From Actinomycetes bacterium (GTDB taxonomy: Bacteria; Actinomycetota; Actinomycetes; Actinomycetales; Microbacteriaceae): 60,083 bases of DNA. The position numbers were made by a program, and so were the translations under genes. Shown here piece by piece: positions 42,847 through 51,007 of this stretch; the stretch's first letter is position 1; every line of letters starts with the position of its first letter. The notes below the pieces were generated by a model, which saw only the letters and a list, made by a program, of their open reading frames with translations, did no database searches and was not told where the DNA came from. The stretch lies in the NCBI GenBank assembly GCA_023428065.1, contig JAEYZI010000046.1:1-60083 (forward strand), read 5' to 3'.

Positions 42847-42890
42847 CTCGGGTCGCGGCAGCGCGCTCGGGTCGCGGCAGCGCGCTCGGG
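42847..42890. repeat. 19-bp tandem repeat, 2.3 copies
   Basis: CTCGGGTCGCGGCAGCGCG occurs twice in a row (42847-42865, 42866-42884) followed by CTCGGG. It ends at the rmuC stop codon. Possibly slippage. I see no gene in 42521-42890. Confidence 0.7.
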
Positions 42891-44303
42891 TCAGGCGGAC
42901 TGCGCCTCGGGGGCGGAGGCGGCCCCGGCGGCGCCCGCACCGGCGTCGGCGTCGGCGGCGGATGCGGATGCGGGCGTGGCGAGCTCGGGGTCGATCTCCG
43001 GGCGCGCGGTGCCGAGCTCGTCGAGCACGGCGAACTCGCTCTGCGTGAGGTGCTTGGGCGTCTCGTCGATGAGGCGCGGCTCGCCGATGACCTTCGACTC
43101 GTCGAGGCCGTCGAGCTTCCGCGCGGTCACGAGCACGCGCTGCTCGAGCGAGCTCGCAAACTTGTTGTAGTGGGTGACGGTCGACTCGATGGCGCCCCGG
43201 AGGCGGTCGGCGTGCTCGGAGAGCGTCGCGAGGCGGCCGTACAGCTCCTTGCCGAGGTCGAAGAGGCGCTTGGCGTCTTCCGTGAGCACGTCCTGCTGCC
43301 ACGTGAAGGCGATCGTCTTGAGCAGCGCCCACAGCGTGCCCGGGTTGGCGAGGATGATGCGCTTCGAGAACGCGTAGTCCATGAGGTTCGGGTCGGCCTC
43401 CATCGCCGCGGCGAGGAGGGGCTCGTTCGGGATGAAGGCGATCGTGAAGTCGGGGCTCGCGTCGAGGCCCGTCCAGTACGACTTCGAGGCGAGCGCGTCG
43501 ACGTGGCTGCGCACCTGCTTCGCGTGCGCGGTGAGCAGCCGGGCGCGCTGCGCCTCCTGCTCGCCCGTCGCGGTCGCGGGGATCGCGCTCGCCTCGATGA
43601 ACGAGTTGTAGGGCACCTTGGCGTCGACCGGGATCGACTTGCCGCCCGGCAGGGTGATGACCATGTCGGGGCGTCGCGTGCCGCTCTCGGATGCGATCGT
43701 CGACTGCACCGAGAAGTCCACCCGGTTGAGCAGCCCCGCCGACTCGACGAGGGTGCGCAGCTGGGTCTCGCCCCACACGCCGCGCGTCGCGTTGTTGCGC
43801 AGGGCGCTCGCGAGCTGCTCGGCCGTCTGGCGCAGACGCTCCTCGGACTCGGTGGCCGTCTTGAGCTGCTGGCTGAGCTCGCCGTGCTGCTGCGCGCGCT
43901 GCGTCTCGAGCTCGACGACCTTGCGTTGCATCGCCGTGAGGGTCTCCTTCACGGGAGCGAGCTCCTGCAGCACGCGGTGCTCGGCCGCGGCATCCGCCTC
44001 GCGCTTCTTGGCCTCCTCGCGCTGCTGCGCGACGAGCTCGCCGTATCGCTCCTGGGCGAGGTCGAGCTGCTCGCGCAGCCCCTCGAGGGATGCCGTGGCC
44101 GCCGCGAGCGACCGCTCGACCTCGGCGCGCGCCGCCGCCTCCTGCGCCCGCACCTCGGCGACGACGGCCTGATGCCGGGCCTCGAGCACCGCGGTGTCGA
44201 CGCCCCCTGCGGCGGCGCGGGAGCGCACGACGACCGCGCCCGCCACGGCGCCGACGACGAGGCCGATGACGAGCCCGATGAGGAGGGGGAGCAGAGCGTC
44301 CAT
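42891..44303 (-). CDS. rmuC: DNA recombination protein RmuC
   Basis: A 470-residue protein. One N-terminal membrane helix (LLPLLIGLVIGLVVGAVAGA), a long coiled coil (residues ~45-170, rich in Ala, Glu, Gln and Arg), then a restriction-nuclease-like domain with NATRGVWGETQLRTLVE, RRPDMVITLPGGKSIPVDAK and FTIAFIPNEPLLAAAMEADP. It limits rearrangement at inverted repeats in E. coli. The C-terminal ~35 residues is Ala/Asp-rich. ATG 44303 was chosen because the membrane helix starts there; GAGACT is 6 bases upstream, so it may be leaderless. It lies next to a cluster of inverted repeats. Confidence 0.9.
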   Translation of the reverse strand: MDALLPLLIGLVIGLVVGAVAGAVVVRSRAAAGGVDTAVLEARHQAVVAEVRAQEAAARAEVERSLAAATASLEGLREQLDLAQERYGELVAQQREEAKKREADAAAEHRVLQELAPVKETLTAMQRKVVELETQRAQQHGELSQQLKTATESEERLRQTAEQLASALRNNATRGVWGETQLRTLVESAGLLNRVDFSVQSTIASESGTRRPDMVITLPGGKSIPVDAKVPYNSFIEASAIPATATGEQEAQRARLLTAHAKQVRSHVDALASKSYWTGLDASPDFTIAFIPNEPLLAAAMEADPNLMDYAFSKRIILANPGTLWALLKTIAFTWQQDVLTEDAKRLFDLGKELYGRLATLSEHADRLRGAIESTVTHYNKFASSLEQRVLVTARKLDGLDESKVIGEPRLIDETPKHLTQSEFAVLDELGTARPEIDPELATPASASAADADAGAGAAGAASAPEAQSA

Positions 44304-44367
44304 GCCGTCAGTCTCGCAGCCGCCGCCGACATCCCCGTGGCGACGGGCCGGAGCCTCTCCTCTCCTG

Positions 44368-44410
44368 CATTTTCCGGGGACCGAGGGCCGGGCGCCACGC
44401 GCCGAAAATG
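44368..44410. repeat. Degenerate copy of the CCTGCATTTTC inverted repeat
   Basis: CATTTTC (44368-44374) and GAAAATG (44404-44410) pair around a GC-rich loop. The left arm TCCTGCATTTTC (44363-44374) is identical to part of the right arm of the repeat at 24652-24746. The gap 44304-44442 lies between divergent rmuC and mmsA. Confidence 0.5.
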
Positions 44411-44429
44411 TTAAAGAAATGTCTCCGAG

Positions 44430-44435
44430 TAGCCT
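44430..44435 (+). promoter_or_regulatory. Leaderless -10 element for mmsA
   Basis: TAGCCT ends 7 bases before ATG 44443. There is no ribosome binding site. Confidence 0.55.
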
Positions 44436-44442
44436 CGTGATC

Positions 44443-45939
44443 ATGGCCACTGAGATCCTCGACCACTGGGTGGGCGGCGCCGTCTTCGCCGGCGACTCGA
44501 CCCGCACCGCGCCCGTCTACAACCCCGCCAAGGGCGTCGTGCAGAAGGAGGTGCGCCTCGCGTCCGCGGCCGACGTCGACCACGCCGTCGCGACCGCGAC
44601 AGCCGCCTTCGCGAGCTGGAGCGAGACGAGCCTCGCGAAGCGCCAGCAGGTGCTCTTCGCCTTCCGCGAGATCCTCAACGCCCGCAAGGGCGAGCTCGCC
44701 GCGATCCTCACGGCCGAGCACGGCAAGGTCACCTCCGACGCGCTCGGCGAGATCGCGCGCGGCCTCGAGGTCGTCGAGTTCGCGTGCGGCATCCCGCACC
44801 TCGTGAAGGGCGAGTACTCCGAGAACGTGTCGACGGGCGTCGACGTGTACTCGGTGCGCCAGCCGCTCGGCGTCGTGGGCATCATCAGCCCCTTCAACTT
44901 CCCCGCGATGGTGCCCATGTGGTTCTTCCCCGTCGCGATCGCGGCGGGCAACACGGTCGTGCTGAAGCCGTCGGAGAAGGACCCGTCGGCCGCGATCTGG
45001 ATGGCCGAGGCGCTCTCCGAGGCGGGCCTCCCCGACGGTGTCTTCAACGTCGTCAACGGCGACAAGGAGTCCGTCGACGCGATCCTCGAGCACCCGGGCA
45101 TCGCATCCGTCTCGTTCGTGGGCTCGACCCCCATCGCGAAGTACGTGTACGAGCGCGGCACGGCGGCGGGCAAGCGCGTGCAGGCGCTCGGCGGCGCCAA
45201 GAACCACATGCTCGTGCTGCCGGACGCCGACCTCGACCTCGTGGCCGACTCGGCCGTCAACGCGGGCTTCGGTTCCGCGGGCGAGCGCTGCATGGCGATC
45301 TCGGTGCTCGTCGCGGTCGAGCCGGTCGCCGACGAGCTCATCGGCAAGATCACGGAGCGGATGTCGACTCTCACGGTGGGCGACGGCACGCGCGGCTGCG
45401 ACATGGGCCCGCTCATCACGCGCGAGCACCGCGACAAGGTCGCGGGCTACCTCGACGTCGCGGTCGCGGACGGCGCGGAACTCGTCGTCGACGGTCGCGG
45501 CATCGAGGTCGACGGGGACGCCGACGGCTTCTGGCTCGGGCCCACCCTCGTCGACAAGGTGCCGACGACCTCCGCCGTGTACCGCGACGAGATCTTCGGG
45601 CCCGTGCTGTCGGTCGTGCGCGTGCAGTCGTACGAGGAGGGCCTCGCGCTCATCAACGCCGGCCGGTACGGCAACGGAACCGCGATCTTCACGAACGACG
45701 GCGGCGCCGCGCGTCGCTTCCAGCGCGAGGTGCAGGTCGGCATGGTCGGCATCAACGTCCCGATCCCCGTGCCGGTGGGCTACTACTCGTTCGGCGGCTG
45801 GAAGGACTCGCTCTTCGGCGACACGAAGGCGTACGGCCCCGACGCGATCCACTTCTTCACGCGTCAGAAGGCCATCACCTCGCGCTGGCTCGACCCGTCG
45901 CACGGCGGGATCAACCTCGGCTTCCCGCAGAACGGCTGA
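44443..45939 (+). CDS. mmsA: CoA-acylating methylmalonate-semialdehyde dehydrogenase
   Basis: A 498-residue aldehyde dehydrogenase of the MmsA type, which turns methylmalonate semialdehyde into propionyl-CoA (or malonate semialdehyde into acetyl-CoA) in valine, inositol and beta-alanine breakdown. SPFNFPAMVPMWFFPVAIAA is the MmsA-specific form of the NAD segment, GGAKNHMLVLPDADLD follows, and the catalytic Cys is C283 in SAGERCMAIS. The usual general-base Glu is missing, as in all CoA-acylating members. The end SFGGWKDSLFGDTKAYGPD is also typical. ATG 44443 is leaderless. No inositol or valine genes are next to it. Confidence 0.9.
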   Translation: MATEILDHWVGGAVFAGDSTRTAPVYNPAKGVVQKEVRLASAADVDHAVATATAAFASWSETSLAKRQQVLFAFREILNARKGELAAILTAEHGKVTSDALGEIARGLEVVEFACGIPHLVKGEYSENVSTGVDVYSVRQPLGVVGIISPFNFPAMVPMWFFPVAIAAGNTVVLKPSEKDPSAAIWMAEALSEAGLPDGVFNVVNGDKESVDAILEHPGIASVSFVGSTPIAKYVYERGTAAGKRVQALGGAKNHMLVLPDADLDLVADSAVNAGFGSAGERCMAISVLVAVEPVADELIGKITERMSTLTVGDGTRGCDMGPLITREHRDKVAGYLDVAVADGAELVVDGRGIEVDGDADGFWLGPTLVDKVPTTSAVYRDEIFGPVLSVVRVQSYEEGLALINAGRYGNGTAIFTNDGGAARRFQREVQVGMVGINVPIPVPVGYYSFGGWKDSLFGDTKAYGPDAIHFFTRQKAITSRWLDPSHGGINLGFPQNG

Positions 45940-45966
45940 GCGGGGCGCGGCGGGAGCCGTGACGGC

Positions 45967-46443
45967 ATGACGGATGCGGCGCGGGCGGCGATCGAACGGG
46001 TCGTCGCCCGGCTGCGCGCGGCCGCCGCTCCGACGGAGACGCGCGTCGAGATCGTGCGGCGGCGGTTCCGCGGCACGCGCATGGTCGTCGCCGGTGAGGT
46101 GTGGCGGCTCGGCGCGGTGTGCGCGGATGCGGCGGGGCAGCTCTACGCGACGGGCGAGGTGCTCGTCGTGACGCGACCGACGCATCCGAACCACCGCTCG
46201 GCCGCCGCGCTGCGGCGCAACGAGCTGCGCGGACTCGCCGTGTCGTCGGGCATCCGGCAGGGCACGGCGATCGTGCTGGGCGCGAGCCCGCTCGAGCTCG
46301 ACGCCCCCGTGCCGCCGCTCGTGGCGACGGATGCGGGCCTCGCCGTCGAGTGGACGCCCGGTGCCGTGCCCGCGCCCCTCGAGGCCTACCTGGCCGAACG
46401 CGCGGAACTGCTGCTGCATCCGCCGCGCGGCGCGGCCGACTGA
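45967..46443 (+). CDS. Conserved actinobacterial protein of unknown function
   Basis: A 158-residue protein I do not recognise. It has no membrane helix and no cysteine pair apart from one Cys near residue 51. The central part has beta-strand-like segments (ARRRFRGTRMVVAGEVWRLG region, residues ~29-48, and AGQLYATGEVLVVTRPTHPN) and a helix-rich end rich in Ala, Leu and Pro. Its codon use matches its neighbours, GGGAGC precedes ATG 45967, and it starts 27 bases after mmsA, so it is probably a real gene co-transcribed with it. Confidence 0.6.
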   Translation: MTDAARAAIERVVARLRAAAAPTETRVEIVRRRFRGTRMVVAGEVWRLGAVCADAAGQLYATGEVLVVTRPTHPNHRSAAALRRNELRGLAVSSGIRQGTAIVLGASPLELDAPVPPLVATDAGLAVEWTPGAVPAPLEAYLAERAELLLHPPRGAAD

Positions 46444-46459
46444 CGGCTCGGCGGCGCGG

Positions 46460-46672
46460 TCAGATCTCGGAGTGGAAGCGGTAGGGCACCGTCGTGGGTC
46501 CGTCGTCGGGCCCCGTGTTCTCGGCGTCGCCGGCGCGCCGGTAGATGAGCTGCACCTGGTCCCACGGCAGCACGAGCTCGTCGTCGACCTCTGCGAGCGA
46601 GGGCGCGTCGAGGCGGATGATCTGCTTGTCGAGGGGGCCGCCGGAGAGGCGGCCGAGGATGGTGTCGGGCAT
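46460..46672 (-). CDS. Small conserved protein of unknown function
   Basis: A 70-residue acidic protein. The segment ILGRLSGGPLDKQIIRLDAP then LVLPWDQVQLIYRRAGD suggests a small all-beta fold that binds a partner. No known domain is recognised. GGAGG lies 6 bases before ATG 46672. It is convergent with the gene at 45967 with only a 16-base gap. Downstream of the exonuclease gene on the same strand, 62 bases apart, so it may share its transcript. Confidence 0.6.
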   Translation of the reverse strand: MPDTILGRLSGGPLDKQIIRLDAPSLAEVDDELVLPWDQVQLIYRRAGDAENTGPDDGPTTVPYRFHSEI

Positions 46673-46734
46673 GGAATCCTCCATTCGATTGCGAGGATAC
46701 GCGACGACGCGCCTCACGGAATGCGGTGCCGCGG

Positions 46735-47325
46735 CTAGGACGCGACGGCGACCGCGGGCGGCACGGTCGAGGCGATGCGGATGCCAGCGAGCTCGGAGAG
46801 TTCGGGCAGGTCGATCGCGCCGTGGCGGTCGGCAGCGTGGATCATGATGGCGGCGCACGCCTCGGCGTCGGCGACCGCGTCGTGGTGGGGGAAGTCCTCG
46901 AAGCCGGCGGCGAGGGCGACCATCGGCAGCCGGTACGACTCGAGGTGGTAGGTCTTGCGCGCGAGCTGCAGGCTGCACATGTAGGAGTAGGCGGGCACGG
47001 GGAGTCCCGTCGCGGCGCACGCCGACTTGATGACGCCCATGTCGAATCCGGCGTTGTGCGCGACGAGGATGTCGGCGCCCGCGAACTCGACGAGGTCGGG
47101 GAGCTGCTCCGCCCATCCGGGGGCCCCGACGACGTCGGCGGCGCGGATGCCGTGGATGCGGGTGTTCCAATCGACGAAGTGGTCGTGGCCGGGCGGGGGC
47201 TGGATGAGCCAGCCGAGACGGTCGACGACCTGCCCGTCGCGCACCTTCACGAGGCCGACCGAGCACGCGCTCGCACTGGATCCGTTCGCCGTCTCGAAGT
47301 CGATCGCGGTGAAGTCCAGTGGCAC
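46735..47325 (-). CDS. DEDDh 3'-5' exonuclease (DNA polymerase III epsilon-like)
   Basis: A 196-residue exonuclease domain without extra domains. The metal-binding residues are DFETANGS (Exo I: Asp and Glu), HNAGFDMGVI (Exo II: Asp) and HHDAVADAEA (Exo III: His and Asp), the DEDDh pattern of DnaQ/RNase T. It may proofread or act on structured DNA or RNA. GTG 47325 has GAGAGT 6 bases upstream and a poor ribosome binding site. The ILVAHN and EDFPHHDA motifs are common to actinobacterial stand-alone members. Confidence 0.88.
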   Translation of the reverse strand: MPLDFTAIDFETANGSSASACSVGLVKVRDGQVVDRLGWLIQPPPGHDHFVDWNTRIHGIRAADVVGAPGWAEQLPDLVEFAGADILVAHNAGFDMGVIKSACAATGLPVPAYSYMCSLQLARKTYHLESYRLPMVALAAGFEDFPHHDAVADAEACAAIMIHAADRHGAIDLPELSELAGIRIASTVPPAVAVAS

Positions 47326-47405
47326 GTCTCGACTCTCGCACGGGGCACTGACAGCGCCCTGAGGGGCGCGCCGCGCTCGTCGAAACGCGCCGCCGTCAGA
47401 ACGGC

Positions 47406-47437
47406 GGGACCGTCGCCGGTCTCCCGGCGACGGTCCC
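47406..47437 (-). terminator. Strong terminator hairpin
   Basis: GGGACCGTCGCCGG (47406-47419) and CCGGCGACGGTCCC (47424-47437) form a perfect 14-bp stem with loop TCTC. It is 34 bases past the stop codon of the minus-strand gene at 47472. No T run follows, as is common in high-GC genomes. Confidence 0.7.
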
Positions 47438-47471
47438 GATGGTGGTTCCGGCGGTGTCGAGCCCGGTCGCG

Positions 47472-47765
47472 TCACCGCACGCGCACGAGGGCGTGGGTGC
47501 TCGCGAGCACACGCTCGCGCTCGAGCTGGAGGCGGAGCGCCTCGCGCTCGCGGTGGAGCAGTCCGCGCTCGAAGGAGTTCGCGAGCCGCTCGTGCCGCGC
47601 GAGTTCGCGACCGGGGCGACGGCCCCAGCGGATGAGCGCCATGCCGAGGTGCAGCGCGGCGCGGTCGATGAGGCTCAGGGTGCGCGCCGGAGCGTGCACG
47701 GCGGCCGTGGCGACCTCGTGGGGCGGGTGGGTGTGACGCGTCGTGCGCGTCAGCGTGGTGTTCAT
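47472..47765 (-). CDS. Small Microbacteriaceae protein
   Basis: A 97-residue basic protein with the LALHLGMALIRWGRRPGREL-like core (residues ~36-56: IDRAALHLGMALIRWGRRP) seen in small proteins of this family, followed by a helix very rich in Arg, Glu and Leu. There is one short hydrophobic patch but no full membrane helix. GAGGA lies 7 bases before ATG 47765, and a strong terminator follows. Function is unknown. Confidence 0.6.
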   Translation of the reverse strand: MNTTLTRTTRHTHPPHEVATAAVHAPARTLSLIDRAALHLGMALIRWGRRPGRELARHERLANSFERGLLHREREALRLQLERERVLASTHALVRVR

Positions 47766-47963
47766 GGTGGTGTCCTCAGGTGTGGTGGAGGTCGAGGCGT
47801 GCCTGGTGGGCCGCCCCGGAGGAGTGCCGCTCCTGGCGGCACGGTACCGACCACCGCCGACGTCGGGCGGGGTCGTGGACGGGACGGGATCAGCGGATGC
47901 GGTGCCTCCGCTGGTCGGGCTTCGAGAGCGTCGCCACCGTCATGGACGGCGGCGCAGAAACGC

Positions 47964-48053
47964 TCAGCCTTCCCGGACGGTGAGGACGCCGACGAAGCCG
48001 GCGGTCGATGCGAGTCGTCGCTCGCTCCGGTTGAACGGTGCGTTGATCATCAT
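47964..48053 (-). CDS. Possible 29-residue small protein or leader peptide
   Basis: ATGATG starts a 29-residue frame (begins MMINAPFNRSERRLAS) with a strong AAAGGAGCC 6 bases upstream, better than that of most genes here. It lies 198 bases upstream of the small protein gene at 47472 on the same strand and may be its leader. Codon use looks coding. Apart from this frame I see no gene in 47766-48228. Confidence 0.4.
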   Translation of the reverse strand: MMINAPFNRSERRLASTAGFVGVLTVREG

Positions 48054-48214
48054 CGCCGGCTCCTTTCGGTGTCTGGTGCTGTGCCGACCCTCGGCACGGC
48101 TTCCGAACCTAGCCCCCTCGCGCGCGGCGACGCAAGCATCCCGGGCGTGTCGCGGCGGATTCGGGACGCGAGGGGGACACATCGAGGACGCATCCGGGGC
48201 GCAGGTCCCGCCGG

Positions 48215-48220
48215 TAGGCT
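48215..48220 (+). promoter_or_regulatory. Possible leaderless -10 element for ychF
   Basis: TAGGCT ends 8 bases before GTG 48229, slightly further than in the other cases, and no ribosome binding site is visible. Confidence 0.45.
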
Positions 48221-48228
48221 TGACGCCC

Positions 48229-49305
48229 GTGGCTCTCACCATCGGAATCGTCGGCCTGCCCAACGTCGGCAAGTCGACCCTCTTCAACGCCCTCACCAAG
48301 AACACGGTGCTCGCGGCGAACTACCCGTTCGCGACGATCGAGCCGAACGTGGGCGTGGTGAACCTGCCCGACGAGCGCCTCGGCATCCTGGCGCAGATCT
48401 TCGGCAGCGAGCGCATCCTGCCCGCGACCGTGAGCTTCGTCGACATCGCGGGGATCGTGAAGGGCGCCTCGGAGGGCGAGGGGCTTGGCAACCAGTTCCT
48501 CGCCAACAACCGCGAGGCGGATGCGATCGCGCAGGTCGTGCGCGGATTCGACGACGCCGACGTCGTGCACGTCGCGGGTGTCGTGAACCCCCAGGACGAC
48601 CTCGAGGTCATCACGACGGAGCTCGCGCTCGCCGACCTGCAGACCCTCGAGAAGGCGATCGCGCGCCTCGAGAAGGAGGCGCGGGGCAAGAAGGCCGACC
48701 CCGCGGTGCTGGATGCGGCGCTCGCCGCGAAGAAAGCGCTCGACGAGGGCACGCCCCTGTCGCGCGCGACCGGCATCGACCTCTCGCTCCTCAAGGAGCT
48801 CGGGCTCATGACGGCGAAGCCCATCATCTACGTGTTCAACGTCGACGAGGCGGTGCTCACCGACGAGGCTCGCAAGGCGGAGCTCGCGGCGCTCGTGGCG
48901 CCCGCGAAGGCCGTATTCCTCGACGCCAAGGTGGAGTCGGAGCTCATCGACCTCGACCCCGAGGACGCCGCCGAACTGCTCGCGTCGACCGGCCAGACGG
49001 AGTCGGGCCTCGACCAGCTCGCGCGCATCGGCTTCGACACCCTGGGGCTCCAGACCTACCTCACGGCGGGGCCGAAGGAGTCGCGCGCCTGGACCATCCG
49101 CAAGGGCTGGAAGGCCCCGCAGGCGGCGGGCGTCATCCACACCGACTTCGAGCGCGGCTTCATCAAGGCCGAGGTCGTCTCCTTCGAGGACCTCGTGGCG
49201 GCGGGCTCGCTCGCCGAGGCCCGCGCACGCGGCAAGGCCCGCATCGAGGGCAAGGACTACGTCATGCAGGACGGCGACGTCGTGGAGTTCCGCTTCAACG
49301 TGTGA
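48229..49305 (+). CDS. ychF: Redox-regulated ATPase/GTPase YchF (OLA1)
   Basis: A 358-residue TRAFAC P-loop protein that prefers ATP and binds ribosomes and stress proteins. G1 is GIVGLPNVGKSTLF near the start; G3 is SFVDIAGIVKGASEGEGLGN, G4 is IYVFNVDE (NVDE instead of NKxD, which gives the ATP preference). A coiled coil is in residues ~130-165, and the C-terminal TGS domain has GVIHTDFERGFIKAEVVSFE. GTG 48229 is the only start that begins right before the first strand. Confidence 0.95.
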   Translation: MALTIGIVGLPNVGKSTLFNALTKNTVLAANYPFATIEPNVGVVNLPDERLGILAQIFGSERILPATVSFVDIAGIVKGASEGEGLGNQFLANNREADAIAQVVRGFDDADVVHVAGVVNPQDDLEVITTELALADLQTLEKAIARLEKEARGKKADPAVLDAALAAKKALDEGTPLSRATGIDLSLLKELGLMTAKPIIYVFNVDEAVLTDEARKAELAALVAPAKAVFLDAKVESELIDLDPEDAAELLASTGQTESGLDQLARIGFDTLGLQTYLTAGPKESRAWTIRKGWKAPQAAGVIHTDFERGFIKAEVVSFEDLVAAGSLAEARARGKARIEGKDYVMQDGDVVEFRFNV

Positions 49306-49351
49306 GCTTGTGAGTCGGGCGCGCCGGCCCGAGCCGGACGCACAATGGAGG

Positions 49352-49948
49352 GTGCCGTCCACCCTCGCCGCGAGACACCAGAGCGAGCTCGTCATCAAGA
49401 AGAGCCGCTTCCTGGGGTGCGTCGAGCCCGTCGCCGGCCGTGCGGAGGCGCTCGCGCGCGTCGCCGAACTGCGCGCGGAGCACCCGGATGCCCGGCACGT
49501 GTGCTGGGCGCTCATGGCGGGCGGGCACTCGGCCGCGAACGACGACGGCGAGCCGGGCGGCACCGCCGGGCGCCCGATGCTCGACGTGTTGCGGCACCAG
49601 GAGCTCGAGGGGGTGCTCGCCACGGTCGTGCGCTACTTCGGCGGCGTGAAGCTCGGTGCGGGCGGGCTCGTGCGGGCCTACACGGATGCCGTGGCCCAGG
49701 CGCTCGTCGGCGCCGAGCGGGTGCCGCTCGTGCGCACCCGCCGCGTCCGCGTGACGGCGCCGTTCGCGCTCGAAGGCGCCCTGCGGCGGGAGATCGAGTC
49801 GCACGCGGGGGAGTTGGTCGACCGCGAGCACGGCACCGGTGTCGAGCTCGCGATCGAGCTGCCCGAGGATGCCGTCGGCCCCTTCTCCGCGCGCGTCGCC
49901 GACCTCTCGCACGGTGCGGCCGGGGTCGAGCCGCTCGAGGGCGGCTGA
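49352..49948 (+). CDS. YigZ/IMPACT family protein
   Basis: A 198-residue two-domain protein. The N-terminal UPF0029 domain has SELVIKKSRFLGCVEP, AGGHSAANDDGEPGGTAG and VRYFGGVKLGAGGLVRAYTD; the C-terminal ~70 residues is the DUF1949 ferredoxin-like domain. The family is linked to translation control, but the bacterial role is unclear. GTG 49352 was chosen because relatives begin shortly before SELVIKKS; GTG 49310, five bases after the ychF stop, would add 14 residues with no support. CACAAT and GGAGG lie just before GTG 49352. Confidence 0.88.
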   Translation: MPSTLAARHQSELVIKKSRFLGCVEPVAGRAEALARVAELRAEHPDARHVCWALMAGGHSAANDDGEPGGTAGRPMLDVLRHQELEGVLATVVRYFGGVKLGAGGLVRAYTDAVAQALVGAERVPLVRTRRVRVTAPFALEGALRREIESHAGELVDREHGTGVELAIELPEDAVGPFSARVADLSHGAAGVEPLEGG

Positions 49949-49998
49949 TACGCTCGCGCGGAGCCGCGATCGCCCGAATCCGGCTCGGAGGGGGTGTC

Positions 49999-50463
49999 GT
50001 GCGCACGTCGCACCACGTCGAGGTGCCCGTCACGGCGGCCGAGGCATTCGCCTACCTGTCGGATGTGCGCAACGAGATCCACTGGCGCGAGTCGGTCGTC
50101 GGCTCGCGCTACCTCGACGCCGAGCAGCCCGCCCTCGGGGTCGAGGGCGAGACGGTCGCCGAGATGGGCTCGCAGGGCGTCACCATGCGCTGGGTCATCA
50201 GCGAGTTCACTCCCGGCGAGTCCGTCTCCTGGACGCTCGACGGGGAGCCGTGGCGCGGCGGCGGCAGCTACCGCGTCACGCCGACGGAGGGCGGATGCCG
50301 CGTGGAGGCCGCCCTCGTCGTGCGCGTCAAACCGCACCTGCGCGTGCTCGAGCCCGTGCTGTGGTTCGCCTTCCGGAAGGGGCTGCGGGGCGACCTGGCG
50401 CGCCTCGCGGCGATCCTCTCGACGCGCGCGCGGCCCGTCGACGGCCACGCGCTCGTCGACTGA
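49999..50463 (+). CDS. SRPBCC (START-like) protein, polyketide-cyclase type
   Basis: A 154-residue helix-grip protein. It begins HHVEVPVTAAEAFAYLSDVR with the Asp-Val-Arg-Asn turn, then HWRESVV, the GVTMRWVISEFTPGESVSWT strands, and the long helix FRKGLRGDLARLAAIL. It is unlike the two SRPBCC proteins tied to ArsR genes and has no regulator next to it. GGAGGGGG precedes GTG 49999. It lies between YigZ and a VOC protein on the same strand. Confidence 0.75.
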   Translation: MRTSHHVEVPVTAAEAFAYLSDVRNEIHWRESVVGSRYLDAEQPALGVEGETVAEMGSQGVTMRWVISEFTPGESVSWTLDGEPWRGGGSYRVTPTEGGCRVEAALVVRVKPHLRVLEPVLWFAFRKGLRGDLARLAAILSTRARPVDGHALVD

Positions 50464-50476
50464 CGGGCGCATCCGC

Positions 50477-50482
50477 CAGACT
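50477..50482 (+). promoter_or_regulatory. Possible leaderless -10 element for the VOC gene
   Basis: CAGACT ends 6 bases before ATG 50489, a variant of the TAGACT seen elsewhere. Confidence 0.4.
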
Positions 50483-50488
50483 CGGGGC

Positions 50489-50896
50489 ATGCCCCTTCTC
50501 GACCACATCGGCATCACGGTCGACGAGCTCGATCGCGGGATCGCCGAGTTCGACCCCGTGCTGACGGCTCTCGGATTCACGCGCACCGACGGCGACACCG
50601 GCTCGTCGTGGTACCGCGAGGGCGAGACCGAGCTCATCCTCTACCCGGCACGCGAGGGCGGCACCGGCCCCCACGTGCACGGCCGGGTCGGATGGCAGCA
50701 CCTCGCGTTCGAGGTGGGCTCGCGCGCCGAGGTCGACCGCTTGCACGCGCTGACCCTCGCGGCGGGCTGGTCCGCGGTGCGTGAGCCGCGGGAGTACCCG
50801 CGCTTCACCGACCGCTACTACGCGTCGTTCCTCGAGAGCTCCGACGGCATCCGCATCGAGTTCATGAACAATCCGCCGCGCGACGCGGACGCCTGA
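50489..50896 (+). CDS. VOC family (glyoxalase-fold) protein
   Basis: A 135-residue protein with two beta-alpha-beta-beta-beta units. Candidate metal ligands are His in LLDHIGITVDE, His in WQHLAFEV and Glu in IRIEFMNN, as in glyoxalases and dioxygenases of this fold. The substrate is unknown. FTDRYYASFLESSDGIRIEF is the usual last unit of small actinobacterial members. Confidence 0.82.
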   Translation: MPLLDHIGITVDELDRGIAEFDPVLTALGFTRTDGDTGSSWYREGETELILYPAREGGTGPHVHGRVGWQHLAFEVGSRAEVDRLHALTLAAGWSAVREPREYPRFTDRYYASFLESSDGIRIEFMNNPPRDADA

Positions 50897-50914
50897 TCCC
50901 CTCGCCGAGGTTCT

Positions 50915-50940
50915 CATATATCTTCCGCGGAAGATATATG
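50915..50940. promoter_or_regulatory. 26-bp perfect palindrome, orphan operator
   Basis: Halves CATATATCTTCCG and CGGAAGATATATG are exact reverse complements. It is by far the most AT-rich spot nearby. It lies 68 bases before the CPBP-like gene. The ATATATC/GATATAT arms are like those bound by PadR-type repressors, but no such gene is in the window. Confidence 0.7.
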
Positions 50941-51007
50941 ATCGGCCGTGCGCGCCGGATCGCCGGTCGCGCGCCACCCGACTGCCCACGACACCCGGAG
51001 CATCACG

